Positions 7,937 to 16,436 of a stretch of DNA of 22,269 bases are shown here, piece by piece. Each line of letters starts with the position of its first letter. The stretch's first letter is position 1. The position numbers were made by a program, and so were the translations under genes. The stretch spans positions 1 through 22,269 of the forward strand of contig CAVISR010000048.1 in the NCBI GenBank assembly GCA_963645405.1, read 5' to 3'. Origin of the DNA: Colivivens sp963645405. GTDB taxonomy: Bacteria; Bacteroidota; Bacteroidia; Bacteroidales; Bacteroidaceae. The notes under the pieces are model-generated. The model was not told where the DNA came from. It saw only the letters and a list, made by a program, of their open reading frames with translations, and searched no databases.

Positions 7937-10900
7937 ATGCCAAGATTAAACAAAGCACTTAAAGAACTGAACGTAGGAATCAACACAGTTGCTGAGTTCC
8001 TGCAGAAAAAAGGAGCTCCGCTAGAGGATGCAAGTGTCAATGCCAAGATAAGCGACGAGCAGTATTCAATGCTGCTCAACGAATTCGGCAGCGACATGCA
8101 GAAACAGCAAGAGACCCGTCTTAACATACAGAAACGTAAAGAGTTGGAGTCTCAGGAGAGAGCGCAGAAAGCCAAGGAGCGCAAGGAGCTGAAAGAACAG
8201 GAACGTCGCGAGAACGAGGCAAAGAAACAGGCGAAGCAAGATGTGTTCCGCCTCGGAAGCGAACGCATGGTAACAGAACTGAAAATCGTTGGCAACATCA
8301 ACGATATGGGCAAGCAAGCACCTGCAGAAAAACCGGCAGAGGAAGCCAAAGCTTCGCCAGAAGTGGCTTCGGAAGAAAAGGTAGCGACTGAGCCTGCTGC
8401 AGAAAAGGAAACAGAGATTGCTCCAAAGACGGAAATCGAGGCAAAAGAAGAAACCCCTTTGAAGGAAGAACCGAAAGAAAAGGCAGAAAAGCCTGTGGCT
8501 GTAGAAGAGAAAACGGCTGAAGAGAAGACAAAACCAATGGAGAAGGAAACAAAAGCAGAATCAGCTGAAACTGCGAAATCCGCCGAATCCAAACCCGAAA
8601 CAAATTCTGCAGCAGAGGCGACTCCAGCTGCAAAACAACCAGCCGCAACTAAGGAAGAAAAGCCACAACCAAAGGCAAGTGAGGAAATATTCAAGACCAC
8701 TGTACCCGATACTGGAGTCAGCTTCAAGAAGGTGGGCTACATCGACCTCGACAGTTTGAATGCAAAAATGCGCCCCGACAAGAAGAACAAGAACGAGCGC
8801 AAGAAGGAACGCGAGGAGAAAGAACGTGCCAGAGTTGATGCCAAGAACAAATACAAGGAGTCAGTATTGCGTGAAATCAATACAGGCAACAACAAAGACG
8901 ATGACCCGCAGAAGAAAAAGAAACGTCAGCGCATAAACAAAGGCAAGGTCGACATCAATGCAGTTGCAAGCCAGCAGACAAACGGCAACAAACCAGGAAA
9001 CAACAAGCCGGGCAACAACAACCAAGGCGGCAAACAGCAGCAGCGCCCTAACCAGCAGAACAACCAGCAGAACACAGGTAGGAAAAACAAGAACAACAAG
9101 AAGAAGGACATCAAGGCAGAGCTGACTGACGAAGAAGTTGCAAAGCAGGTAAAGGAAACACTTGCACGCCTCACAACAAAGTCGGTGAAGAGCAGCGTGA
9201 AAAACCGAAAGGAGAAACGCGAGCGCCATCGCCAGGAGGCAGAGGAAGGCGAACACCAGAACGAGAAGGTGCTGCAGATTACCGAATTCGTCACCGTCAA
9301 CGAGTTGGCTTCAATGATGAATGTACCAGTTACGAAAGTCATCGGCACCTGCATGTCCATCGGAGTGATGGTAAGTATCAACCAACGCCTTGACGCAGAA
9401 ACCATCAATATGGTAGCCGAGGAATTCGGATTCCAGACCAATTATGTCAGCGGAGAGGTAAGCAACGCCATCGTTGAGGAAGAAGACAAGGAAGAAGACC
9501 TGCAGCCACGTGCACCAATCATCACAGTGATGGGACATGTGGACCACGGAAAGACATCACTGCTCGACTACATACGCAAGACCAACGTCATTGCAGGAGA
9601 AGCAGGAGGTATCACACAGCACATCGGAGCCTACAACGTGAAGATGAAAGACGGCAGACGCATCACTTTCCTCGATACTCCTGGACACGAGGCATTCACT
9701 GCCATGCGTGCCCGTGGTGCACAAGTGACCGATATTGCCATCATCATCATCGCAGCCGACGATGCCATAATGCCACAGACCAAGGAAGCAATCGCCCATG
9801 CCCAGGCAGCAGGCGTGCCAATGGTCTTTGCCATCAACAAGATAGACAAACCGGGAGCCAATCCGGAGAAAATCAGGGAGCAACTTGCCAACATGAACCT
9901 GTTGGTGGAAGACTGGGGCGGAAAGTACCAGTGCCAGGAAATCAGTGCTAAGAAGGGAATTGGAGTGGACGAGTTGATGGAGAAAGTGCTGCTTGAGGCA
10001 GAAATGCTCAACCTCAGAGCCAATCCAAACAGAAAGGCAACTGGTTCAATCATAGAATCATCACTCGACAAAGGACGCGGATACGTGGCAACAATACTCT
10101 GCCAGAACGGAACATTGCATCAAGGCGATATCGTATTGGCAGGAATCCACTACGGAAAAATCAGGGCGATGTTCAACGAGCGTGGACAGAAGATTGACCA
10201 GGCATTGCCTGCAGAACCAGCCGTCATCCTCGGTCTGAACGGAGCGCCTACAGCAGGTGACACCTTCCATGTGATGGACACCGAGCAGGAGGCACGCGAG
10301 ATATGCAACAAACGCGAGCAACTGAAACGCGAGCAGGGCTTGCGCACAATGAAACGAGTTGACCTCAACGAGTTGGGACGCCGTATTGCACTTGGCGACT
10401 TCAAGGAACTGAACCTTGTGGTGAAGGGCGATGTCGACGGATCAATCGAAGCATTGAGCGACTCATTGATAAAACTCTCAACAGAAAAGATTCAGGTGAA
10501 CGTAATCCACAAGGCTGTAGGACAGATAAGCGAGAGCGATGTGACCCTCGCTGCTGCATCCGACGCCATCATCATCGGTTTCCAGGTACGTCCGTCGCAG
10601 GCTGCAAGGAAAATGGCAGAGCAGGAAGGCGTGGACATCCGTCTCTACTCAGTAATCTACGACACTATAGAAGAGGTGAAGAGTGCGATGGAAGGAATGC
10701 TCGCTCCGGAAACAAAGGAGGAAGTGACCGCCACACTGGAAGTACGCCAGGTTTACCACATCACGAAAGTCGGTACAGTTGCCGGTGCTTTCGTCACAAG
10801 CGGAAAGGTGCAGCGTAGCAACAAGGTGAGAGTCATCAGAGAAGGAATCGTGGTCTACACCGGTCAGATAAATGCGCTCAAGCGCTTCAAGGATGATGTG

Positions 10901-11014
10901 AAGGAAGTTGGAGTCAACTTCGAGTGCGGAATCTCAATCGTCAACTACGACAATATCCGCGAGGGAGACATTCTGGAGACATTTACAGAGATCGAGGTAA
11001 AGCAGAAGCTTTGA
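7937..11014 (+). CDS. infB: Translation initiation factor IF-2
   Basis: IF2 is the GTPase that places initiator tRNA on the 30S subunit and promotes 50S joining. The 1025-residue product is long because of its N-terminal half. An IF2_N module (about 1-50, with ELNVGINTVAEFLQKKG) is followed by charged Lys/Glu/Ala-rich sequence (about 60-270) and an Asn/Gln/Gly/Lys-rich tract (about 349-392). A second IF2_N-like module (ITEFVTVNELASMMNVPVT) comes just before the G domain. GTPase motifs are GHVDHGKT at 533-540, DTPGH from 580, NKID from 634 and SAK from 670, followed by the usual C-terminal beta-barrel domains. The start is ATG at 7937, with AAAGGG upstream. The gap after nusA is 80 bases, and sufB follows after only 13. 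Confidence 0.97.
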   Translation: MPRLNKALKELNVGINTVAEFLQKKGAPLEDASVNAKISDEQYSMLLNEFGSDMQKQQETRLNIQKRKELESQERAQKAKERKELKEQERRENEAKKQAKQDVFRLGSERMVTELKIVGNINDMGKQAPAEKPAEEAKASPEVASEEKVATEPAAEKETEIAPKTEIEAKEETPLKEEPKEKAEKPVAVEEKTAEEKTKPMEKETKAESAETAKSAESKPETNSAAEATPAAKQPAATKEEKPQPKASEEIFKTTVPDTGVSFKKVGYIDLDSLNAKMRPDKKNKNERKKEREEKERARVDAKNKYKESVLREINTGNNKDDDPQKKKKRQRINKGKVDINAVASQQTNGNKPGNNKPGNNNQGGKQQQRPNQQNNQQNTGRKNKNNKKKDIKAELTDEEVAKQVKETLARLTTKSVKSSVKNRKEKRERHRQEAEEGEHQNEKVLQITEFVTVNELASMMNVPVTKVIGTCMSIGVMVSINQRLDAETINMVAEEFGFQTNYVSGEVSNAIVEEEDKEEDLQPRAPIITVMGHVDHGKTSLLDYIRKTNVIAGEAGGITQHIGAYNVKMKDGRRITFLDTPGHEAFTAMRARGAQVTDIAIIIIAADDAIMPQTKEAIAHAQAAGVPMVFAINKIDKPGANPEKIREQLANMNLLVEDWGGKYQCQEISAKKGIGVDELMEKVLLEAEMLNLRANPNRKATGSIIESSLDKGRGYVATILCQNGTLHQGDIVLAGIHYGKIRAMFNERGQKIDQALPAEPAVILGLNGAPTAGDTFHVMDTEQEAREICNKREQLKREQGLRTMKRVDLNELGRRIALGDFKELNLVVKGDVDGSIEALSDSLIKLSTEKIQVNVIHKAVGQISESDVTLAAASDAIIIGFQVRPSQAARKMAEQEGVDIRLYSVIYDTIEEVKSAMEGMLAPETKEEVTATLEVRQVYHITKVGTVAGAFVTSGKVQRSNKVRVIREGIVVYTGQINALKRFKDDVKEVGVNFECGISIVNYDNIREGDILETFTEIEVKQKL

Positions 11015-11027
11015 TTGGAGCCGAATA

Positions 11028-12476
11028 ATGAACGAATCAAATGAGTTTGTCAGAAAGATAGCCAACGAGAAATACAAGTATGGCTTTACGACTGACATAC
11101 AGACTGAAATTATAGATAAGGGACTGAACGAGGATGTGGTACGCCTTATCTCCGAAAAGAAAGGTGAACCCGACTGGTTGCTGGAGTTCCGTCTGAAAGC
11201 ATTCAACTACTGGAAGACAGCCAAGCAGCCATCATGGGGACACTTGAAACTGCCGGAGATAGACTATCAAGCCATTTCCTATTATGCCGACCCGACCAAG
11301 AAGTCGAAAGACGGAGACAAGCCGAAGGAGATTGACCCCGAACTTGTCAAGACATTCGACAAGTTGGGCATACCGCTTGAGGAGCGCATGGCATTGAGCG
11401 GGACAGCGGTGGATGCAGTCATGGACTCGGTGTCAGTGAAGACCACCCACAAGAAAGCCCTGGAAGAGAAAGGCATCATCTTCTGCTCAATCAGCGAGGC
11501 AGTAAGGAATCATCCTGAACTGGTCCGCAAGTACTTGGGCAGTGTGGTGTCATACCGCGACAACTATTTCGCAGCGCTTAATTCAGCAGTGTTCAGCGAC
11601 GGATCGTTCGTCTATATTCCGAAGAACACTCGCTGTCCGATGGAATTGTCAACCTATTTCCGCATCAATGCACGCAACACAGGACAGTTTGAGCGGACGC
11701 TGATAGTGTGCGACGACAACTCCTACGTGTCTTATCTTGAAGGATGCACTGCTCCGATGCGCGACGAAAACCAATTGCATGCTGCCATCGTTGAGATTGT
11801 GGTCCTTGACAATGCCGAAGTGAAGTACAGCACAGTGCAGAACTGGTATCCGGGTGATGCCAACGGCAACGGCGGTGTGCTCAACCTCGTGACCAAGCGC
11901 GGACATCTCCGTGGAGTAAACAGCAAACTGTCGTGGACACAAGTGGAAACCGGCTCTGCCATCACATGGAAATACCCGAGTTGCATCCTCTCCGGAGACA
12001 ATTCGCAGGCAGAATTCTATTCAGTGGCAGTGACCAACAACTACCAGCAGGCAGACACGGGCACCAAGATGATACATCTGGGAAAGCATACTTCAAGTAC
12101 CATAATAAGCAAGGGAATTTCTGCCGGCAAGAGCCAGAACTCATATCGAGGACTGGTGAAGATAGGCAGCCATGCAGACGGCGCCCGCAACTACAGTTCT
12201 TGTGACTCTCTGCTCTTGGGCAGTACATGCGGTGCTCACACTTTCCCTTACATAGATTGCCATAACAACACAGCCACAGTGGAGCATGAAGCAACCACAT
12301 CCAAGATTTCCGAGGAGCAGTTGTTCTACTGCAACCAGCGCGGCATCCCCTCTGAAGATGCCATTGGCTTGATTGTGAATGGCTACGCAAAAGACGTAAT
12401 AAATAAACTTCCAATGGAGTTTGCCGTGGAGGCACAGAAGTTGCTTTCCGTATCATTGGAACAAACAGTCGGATAG
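11028..12476 (+). CDS. sufB: Fe-S cluster assembly scaffold protein SufB
   Basis: SufB is the scaffold subunit of the SufBCD complex on which Fe-S clusters are built in the cytoplasm. The 482-residue protein shows the family pattern throughout: the N-terminal EPDWLLEFRLKAFNYW, the beta-helix core with SYLEGCTAPMRDENQLHAA (C240, matching the sulfur-accepting cysteine of E. coli SufB, Cys254 by recall), and the C-terminal LFYCNQRGI (C435, matching the conserved Cys405) and LPMEFAVEAQKLL. The start is ATG at 11028, preceded by GGAG. It begins 13 bases after infB, so the Suf genes seem to share a transcript with the translation-factor genes. A 12-base sequence containing the stop codon is duplicated just before sufC. 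Confidence 0.97.
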   Translation: MNESNEFVRKIANEKYKYGFTTDIQTEIIDKGLNEDVVRLISEKKGEPDWLLEFRLKAFNYWKTAKQPSWGHLKLPEIDYQAISYYADPTKKSKDGDKPKEIDPELVKTFDKLGIPLEERMALSGTAVDAVMDSVSVKTTHKKALEEKGIIFCSISEAVRNHPELVRKYLGSVVSYRDNYFAALNSAVFSDGSFVYIPKNTRCPMELSTYFRINARNTGQFERTLIVCDDNSYVSYLEGCTAPMRDENQLHAAIVEIVVLDNAEVKYSTVQNWYPGDANGNGGVLNLVTKRGHLRGVNSKLSWTQVETGSAITWKYPSCILSGDNSQAEFYSVAVTNNYQQADTGTKMIHLGKHTSSTIISKGISAGKSQNSYRGLVKIGSHADGARNYSSCDSLLLGSTCGAHTFPYIDCHNNTATVEHEATTSKISEEQLFYCNQRGIPSEDAIGLIVNGYAKDVINKLPMEFAVEAQKLLSVSLEQTVG

Positions 12477-12492
12477 TAATTCGGATAGTAAT
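12469..12492 (+). repeat. 12-bp tandem duplication across the sufB stop codon
   Basis: TCGGATAGTAAT occurs twice in perfect tandem (12469-12480 and 12481-12492). The first copy contains the sufB stop TAG, and the second fills the space up to the sufC start codon at 12494. The duplication moved the sufC start further from the sufB stop, leaving a 17-base gap and no obvious Shine-Dalgarno sequence. Confidence 0.9.
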
Positions 12493-12493
12493 T

Positions 12494-13234
12494 ATGCTTG
12501 AGATAAAGAACTTACATGCCAGAGTTGAAGGCAAAGAGATACTGAAAGGTGTGGACCTCACCATAAACGATGGTGAGATTCATGCTCTGATGGGAACCAA
12601 CGGTGCAGGAAAGAGCACGTTGAGCAATGTGATTGTCGGTCACCCCAAATACGAAGTGACAGAGGGCTGCATCACGTTCAACGGTCAGGACCTTCTTGCC
12701 ATGACCCCCGAAGAACGTTCGCATGCAGGAATATTCATGTCATTCCAGACTCCGGTGGAAATACCTGGAGTGAGCATGACCAACTTCATGCGCGCGGCAG
12801 TCAATGCACGTCGCAAAGCCCTGCATGAAGAGCCACTGAAATCAACTGAATTCCTCAAACTGATGCGCGACACCCAGACATTGGTCGGCATCGACCGGAA
12901 ACTGGTGTCACGTGCAGTGAACGAAGGTTTTTCCGGAGGAGAGAAGAAGAGAAACGAGATTTTTCAGATGGCAATGCTCCAACCCACATTCTGCATCCTC
13001 GACGAGACCGACAGCGGACTGGATGTCGATGCACTGCGCGTGGTGGCAGAAGGCTTCAACAAACTGCGCACGAAAGAGACCAGTGCAATGGTCATCACCC
13101 ACTATCAGCGTTTGCTGGACTACATCCGTCCCGACGTAGTGCACGTCCTGCTCAACGGCAAGATAGTCATGACCGGCAAAGCAGAACTGGCTGAAGAAAT
13201 AGAAGAAAAGGGATTTGACTGGATTAAGGGATGA
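12494..13234 (+). CDS. sufC: Fe-S cluster assembly ATPase SufC
   Basis: SufC is the ABC-type ATPase of the SufBCD complex; its nucleotide cycle rearranges SufB and SufD during cluster assembly, and it is not a transporter. The 246-residue protein has a Walker A motif GTNGAGKST at 34-42, the SufC-type signature FSGGEKKRNEI, Walker B ILDETDSGLDVDAL and a switch histidine in VITHYQRLLDYI. There is no transmembrane segment. The start is ATG at 12494, just after the tandem duplication. Its stop codon overlaps the sufD start in ATGA, a 4-base overlap that suggests translational coupling between the two subunits. Confidence 0.97.
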   Translation: MLEIKNLHARVEGKEILKGVDLTINDGEIHALMGTNGAGKSTLSNVIVGHPKYEVTEGCITFNGQDLLAMTPEERSHAGIFMSFQTPVEIPGVSMTNFMRAAVNARRKALHEEPLKSTEFLKLMRDTQTLVGIDRKLVSRAVNEGFSGGEKKRNEIFQMAMLQPTFCILDETDSGLDVDALRVVAEGFNKLRTKETSAMVITHYQRLLDYIRPDVVHVLLNGKIVMTGKAELAEEIEEKGFDWIKG

Positions 13235-14448
13235 GTGAGGTGCAATCATATTTGGAACTGTATTCTGCCCACAGAGACACATTGCTGGCACACACGCCTG
13301 AAGTGATGAACTCTGTGAGAGATGCTGCTATCGCTGTGGTTGGGCAAAAAGGTTTTCCCAGTCAGAAAGTTGAAGAATACAAATACATTGATGTAGAGAA
13401 GGCATTGGGCGGAGTCTACAAATATTCGGTCACTTCATCACAAATCAACAAGAAAGACGATGTGGTGGAAGTGAACAACGATGCGCTGATGAACGCCCAC
13501 TATGCAAAAGTTGCCGACATCAACGACCCTATTGCCGCCCTGAACACCGCTTTCGCCAATGAATGTCTTTGCATCCATGTGGGAAAGAACCAAGTGGTGG
13601 ACAAACCGATAGAAATCAGCGATGTGCTGAAAGCCTCCGAACCGTTGATGGAACACAAAAGAGTGCTTGTGGTGCTCGACGAGAATGCGTCTGCCACCAT
13701 TCTGTTCCGTTATGTTGCCCAAGACAAGGTGAAATTCCTGACCACACAAGTGGTGGAGGTCGTAGTGGGCGAGAATGCACATCTCGACATGTATGAAATC
13801 GAGGAAACCCACACATCGTGCACCCGTTTCAACAATGTCTACTTCAATGTAGGCAGATATGCCACAGTGAGACACAACAACATCACGATATTCAATGGAA
13901 TGACGCGCAACACAATACGCGTCGGGCTGAAGGGCGAAAACAGCGAGGTGGTGCTCAACGGCTGTGCCATGACCGACAAGAAACAGATGGTGGACAACAA
14001 CACTGTAATTCGCCATGAAGCGTCGAACTGCACAAGCAATGAACTTTACAAGTATGTTGTCGACGAGCAGTCAACCGGTGCATTTGCAGGTATGGTTTAC
14101 GTGGCAGAAGGAGCACAGAAAACCATCAGTGAAGAGGTCAACCAGAATATATGCCTGAGCAACGATGCCCGCATGTTCACCCAACCGATGCTGGAGATTT
14201 ATGCCGACGACGTGAAATGTTCGCATGGCAGCACCGTAGGCAAACTGGATGAAGCCTCCTTATTCTATATGAGACAAAGAGGAATTCCGCTCGATGAGGT
14301 CAAGATGCTGCTTGTGCAAGCATTCATAAGTCAGGTGGTGGACATGATTCCGCTCGAACCACTGCGCCAGCGGCTCGACATACTGGTGGAGCAAAGGTTG
14401 AAGGGAGAGCTGGACAAGTGCACCGGATGTGCCCTCTGTAAGCAATAA
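13231..14448 (+). CDS. sufD: Fe-S cluster assembly protein SufD with a C-terminal CxxCxxC tail
   Basis: SufD is the SufB paralog that completes the SufBCD scaffold and is linked to iron entry. The 405-residue protein has a SufD-type N-terminal helical part (with QKVEEYKYIDVEKALGG) and a beta-helix core. The conserved CSHGSTVGKLDEASLFYMRQRGI segment puts H332 at the place of the functionally important SufD histidine (His360 in E. coli by recall). The final residues carry three regularly spaced cysteines, C397, C400 and C403, in CTGCALCKQ, which are not part of E. coli SufD; similar short Cys endings are recalled in other Bacteroidales SufD proteins. The start is ATG at 13231, overlapping the sufC stop, with AAGGG just upstream. 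The codons for ALCKQ-stop are repeated 37 bases downstream. Confidence 0.95.
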   Translation: MSEVQSYLELYSAHRDTLLAHTPEVMNSVRDAAIAVVGQKGFPSQKVEEYKYIDVEKALGGVYKYSVTSSQINKKDDVVEVNNDALMNAHYAKVADINDPIAALNTAFANECLCIHVGKNQVVDKPIEISDVLKASEPLMEHKRVLVVLDENASATILFRYVAQDKVKFLTTQVVEVVVGENAHLDMYEIEETHTSCTRFNNVYFNVGRYATVRHNNITIFNGMTRNTIRVGLKGENSEVVLNGCAMTDKKQMVDNNTVIRHEASNCTSNELYKYVVDEQSTGAFAGMVYVAEGAQKTISEEVNQNICLSNDARMFTQPMLEIYADDVKCSHGSTVGKLDEASLFYMRQRGIPLDEVKMLLVQAFISQVVDMIPLEPLRQRLDILVEQRLKGELDKCTGCALCKQ

Positions 14449-14487
14449 GGTGCAAACAACAGAAAATGCCCTGTGCAAACAATAAGG
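14431..14487 (+). repeat. Duplicated 3' end of sufD
   Basis: The last 18 bases of sufD (14431-14448), encoding ALCKQ-stop, and the following GG recur at 14468-14487 as GCCCTGTGCAAACAATAAGG. The three differences within the 20 bases fall at third codon positions and are synonymous (CTC/CTG, TGT/TGC, AAG/AAA). GTGCAAACAA also occurs at 14450-14459 and 14473-14482. The second copy lies in the untranslated gap before the lipoprotein gene. Confidence 0.8.
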
Positions 14488-14514
14488 TATGCCTCACACA
14501 ACAATAAAGAGACA

Positions 14515-14997
14515 ATGTATATGAGAAAATTCATAGTGCTATTCATCATCTCCGCTTGTCTGCTCTCATGCAACAGACAGAAAAGAGAATCGGCAGCCAT
14601 TGCTGCCAAACCGGAAAGTTCGATGGTAGAGGAACTGGATGCGGCTGCAGCACAAGTCAATTCGGTTTGTCCGGTGGAAGCTGGTGAACACAACACCCTG
14701 ACCGGAGTGACATTCAAGGACAATGTCTGGACATACAATTACACGATTGCAGAAGACAGCGTCGTGACGTTCCAGAACTCAGTCGTGAATGAGACAATCA
14801 AGGAACGGATGAAATCATCCACCCGCGACAAGATTCTGACCAACCCGTCGATGAAGACAATGGTGGAAGCTCTCATAAAGGTAAAGGCAGACCTTGTCTA
14901 CCAATTCAAGGGCGACAAGACCGGCACTGTAATAAAAGTGATATATACCAATCCCGAACTAAGGGTGATGATGGATGTCATCCGCAAACAAAATTAG
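14515..14997 (+). CDS. Putative lipoprotein of unknown function inside the suf operon
   Basis: Function not recognised. The 160-residue product begins MYMRKF and has a hydrophobic signal segment ending in the lipobox LLSC, so Cys19 should be lipidated after signal peptidase II cleavage and the protein held in the envelope. The mature part starts with an Ala-rich stretch, then QVNSVCPVEAGEHNTLTGVTF, an alternating strand region (WTYNYTIAEDSVVTF), a helical charged part and a second strand pair (LVYQFKGDKTGTVIKVIY). Its layout resembles small Bacteroidales lipoproteins that carry a 'CP..xG..LTxVTF' segment, recalled only loosely. ATG at 14515 was chosen because AAAGAGA lies just upstream; ATG at 14521 is nearly as good, and an upstream TTG-type extension would hide the signal peptide. 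sufS follows after 5 bases, so it is cotranscribed with Fe-S genes although its site of action is the envelope. Confidence 0.85.
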   Translation: MYMRKFIVLFIISACLLSCNRQKRESAAIAAKPESSMVEELDAAAAQVNSVCPVEAGEHNTLTGVTFKDNVWTYNYTIAEDSVVTFQNSVVNETIKERMKSSTRDKILTNPSMKTMVEALIKVKADLVYQFKGDKTGTVIKVIYTNPELRVMMDVIRKQN

Positions 14998-15002
14998 AGA
15001 CT

Positions 15003-16214
15003 ATGGAGTACGACGTGGAGAAAGTGAGAAAGGAATTTCCCATTCTGGGAAGGGAAGTGTACGGACGTCCCCTCGTTTATCTTGACAATGCTGCAACTAC
15101 ACAGAAACCCCGTCAGGTGGTGGATGCCATTGCCGATGAATACTACAACGAGAATGCCAACGTGCACCGTGGAGTCCATTTCCTCTCGCAGAAAGCAACC
15201 GACCTGCATGAGCAGTCGCGAGAGACCGTCCGTGCGTTTCTCAATGCACGTTCCACGAGCGAAATCATATTCACGCGCGGCACGACAGAGTCCATCAATC
15301 TGCTGGCAAATTGCATGAGCAAAATCGACCAGCGCCGCGATGTCATTGTCTCCACCATGGAGCACCACTCCAACATCGTGCCTTGGCAACTCAACGGATA
15401 CCGACTTCACGTCATTCCGATGACCGACGGAGGACAACTGGACATCGAAGCCTACAAGCGGATGTTCACTCCGGAAATACAGATTGTCTGCGTCACACAA
15501 GTGTCCAATGTCTTGGGTGCAGTCAATCCAGTCAACGAGATAATTAGGATTGCCCATGAGCACAAAGTGCCGGTGCTTGTCGACGGAGCACAGTCAACCC
15601 CGCACATGGCAGTGGACGTGCGCAACCTGTCTTGCGATTTCTTTGCGTTCAGCGGCCATAAGATTTACGGACCGACCGGAGTGGGCGTGCTGTATGGCAA
15701 GGAAGAATGGTTGGAGAAGTTGCCGCCTTATCAGGGAGGAGGCGAGATGATAAAGAATGTGACGTTTGAGCACACCACATTCAACGAACTGCCGTACAAG
15801 TTCGAGGCAGGCACTCCCGATTATGTAGGCACCCATGCCCTTGCAGTGGCATTGGATTACGTCAGTGCCATAGGCATCAACAATATCCACAAGTATGAGC
15901 ACGACCTTATGACGTATGCGCTCGACCGTCTGCAGACAATCCCCGACATCCACATCTATGGGCTCGACGCACTGAAAAGCGACCTTTCTGCCGGGCCAAT
16001 CAGTTTCAATGTCGGCAACATCCATCACCTGGACCTGGGCACCCTACTCGACCGCCTTGGCATAGCCGTGCGCACAGGACATCATTGTGCCGAACCGCTG
16101 ATGCGCCGCCTGGGCATAGAAGGGACAGTGAGAGCAAGTTTAGCCTTGTACAATACCAAGGAAGAAATCGACGCACTGACCGAAGGCATTGACAGAGTTC
16201 GGAAAATGTTTTAG
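15003..16214 (+). CDS. sufS: Cysteine desulfurase SufS
   Basis: SufS is a PLP-dependent group II cysteine desulfurase that takes sulfur from L-cysteine as an enzyme persulfide and supplies it to the SufBCD scaffold. The 403-residue protein shows YLDNAATTQKP near the N-terminus, TRGTTESINLLA, the cofactor histidine region STMEHHSN, VDGAQSTPHM, the PLP lysine K220 in FSGHKIYGPTGVG, and the active-site cysteine C362 in RTGHHCAEPLM. The short segment around C362 is typical of SufS rather than of IscS/NifS. The start is ATG at 15003, 5 bases after the lipoprotein stop. No sulfur-relay partner (SufE or SufU) lies in the window, so one must be elsewhere. It is the last gene of the operon, followed by a strong terminator. 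Confidence 0.96.
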   Translation: MEYDVEKVRKEFPILGREVYGRPLVYLDNAATTQKPRQVVDAIADEYYNENANVHRGVHFLSQKATDLHEQSRETVRAFLNARSTSEIIFTRGTTESINLLANCMSKIDQRRDVIVSTMEHHSNIVPWQLNGYRLHVIPMTDGGQLDIEAYKRMFTPEIQIVCVTQVSNVLGAVNPVNEIIRIAHEHKVPVLVDGAQSTPHMAVDVRNLSCDFFAFSGHKIYGPTGVGVLYGKEEWLEKLPPYQGGGEMIKNVTFEHTTFNELPYKFEAGTPDYVGTHALAVALDYVSAIGINNIHKYEHDLMTYALDRLQTIPDIHIYGLDALKSDLSAGPISFNVGNIHHLDLGTLLDRLGIAVRTGHHCAEPLMRRLGIEGTVRASLALYNTKEEIDALTEGIDRVRKMF

Positions 16215-16272
16215 GTCCGAGTCTGAAACAAGCCACATTCATAGCCGATTCCAATAATTCCCCTATCATTAG

Positions 16273-16342
16273 AAACTTCGCCTGCAAGCGAAAGCAATTT
16301 GCAAAACCGCATTGCTGCTTCGCTCGCAGGCGAAGTTTTTTT
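16273..16342 (+). terminator. Intrinsic terminator of the rimP-suf operon
   Basis: AAACTTCGCCTGC at 16273-16285 pairs with GCAGGCGAAGTTT ending at 16338. The stem continues inward (AGCGAA with TTCGCT, AGCAAT with ATTGCT) with one or two bulges, leaving a loop of about 12 bases. A run of seven T follows at 16336-16342. It lies 58 bases after the sufS stop codon. Confidence 0.9.
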
Positions 16343-16436
16343 GTAAAAGTGCAATAAGGCATTGTTCGCAATCACTAATCACTTGCAGAAATGCATGGAG
16401 TCGTTGACTGCAATCAATGGTCATCTGCAAAAGCAC

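Noticed and set aside
8152..8727. 191-residue Ser/Ala/Phe-rich minus-strand open frame opposite infB
   Set aside because: Its composition is the complement of the Lys/Glu/Ala-rich IF2 linker; no independent support.
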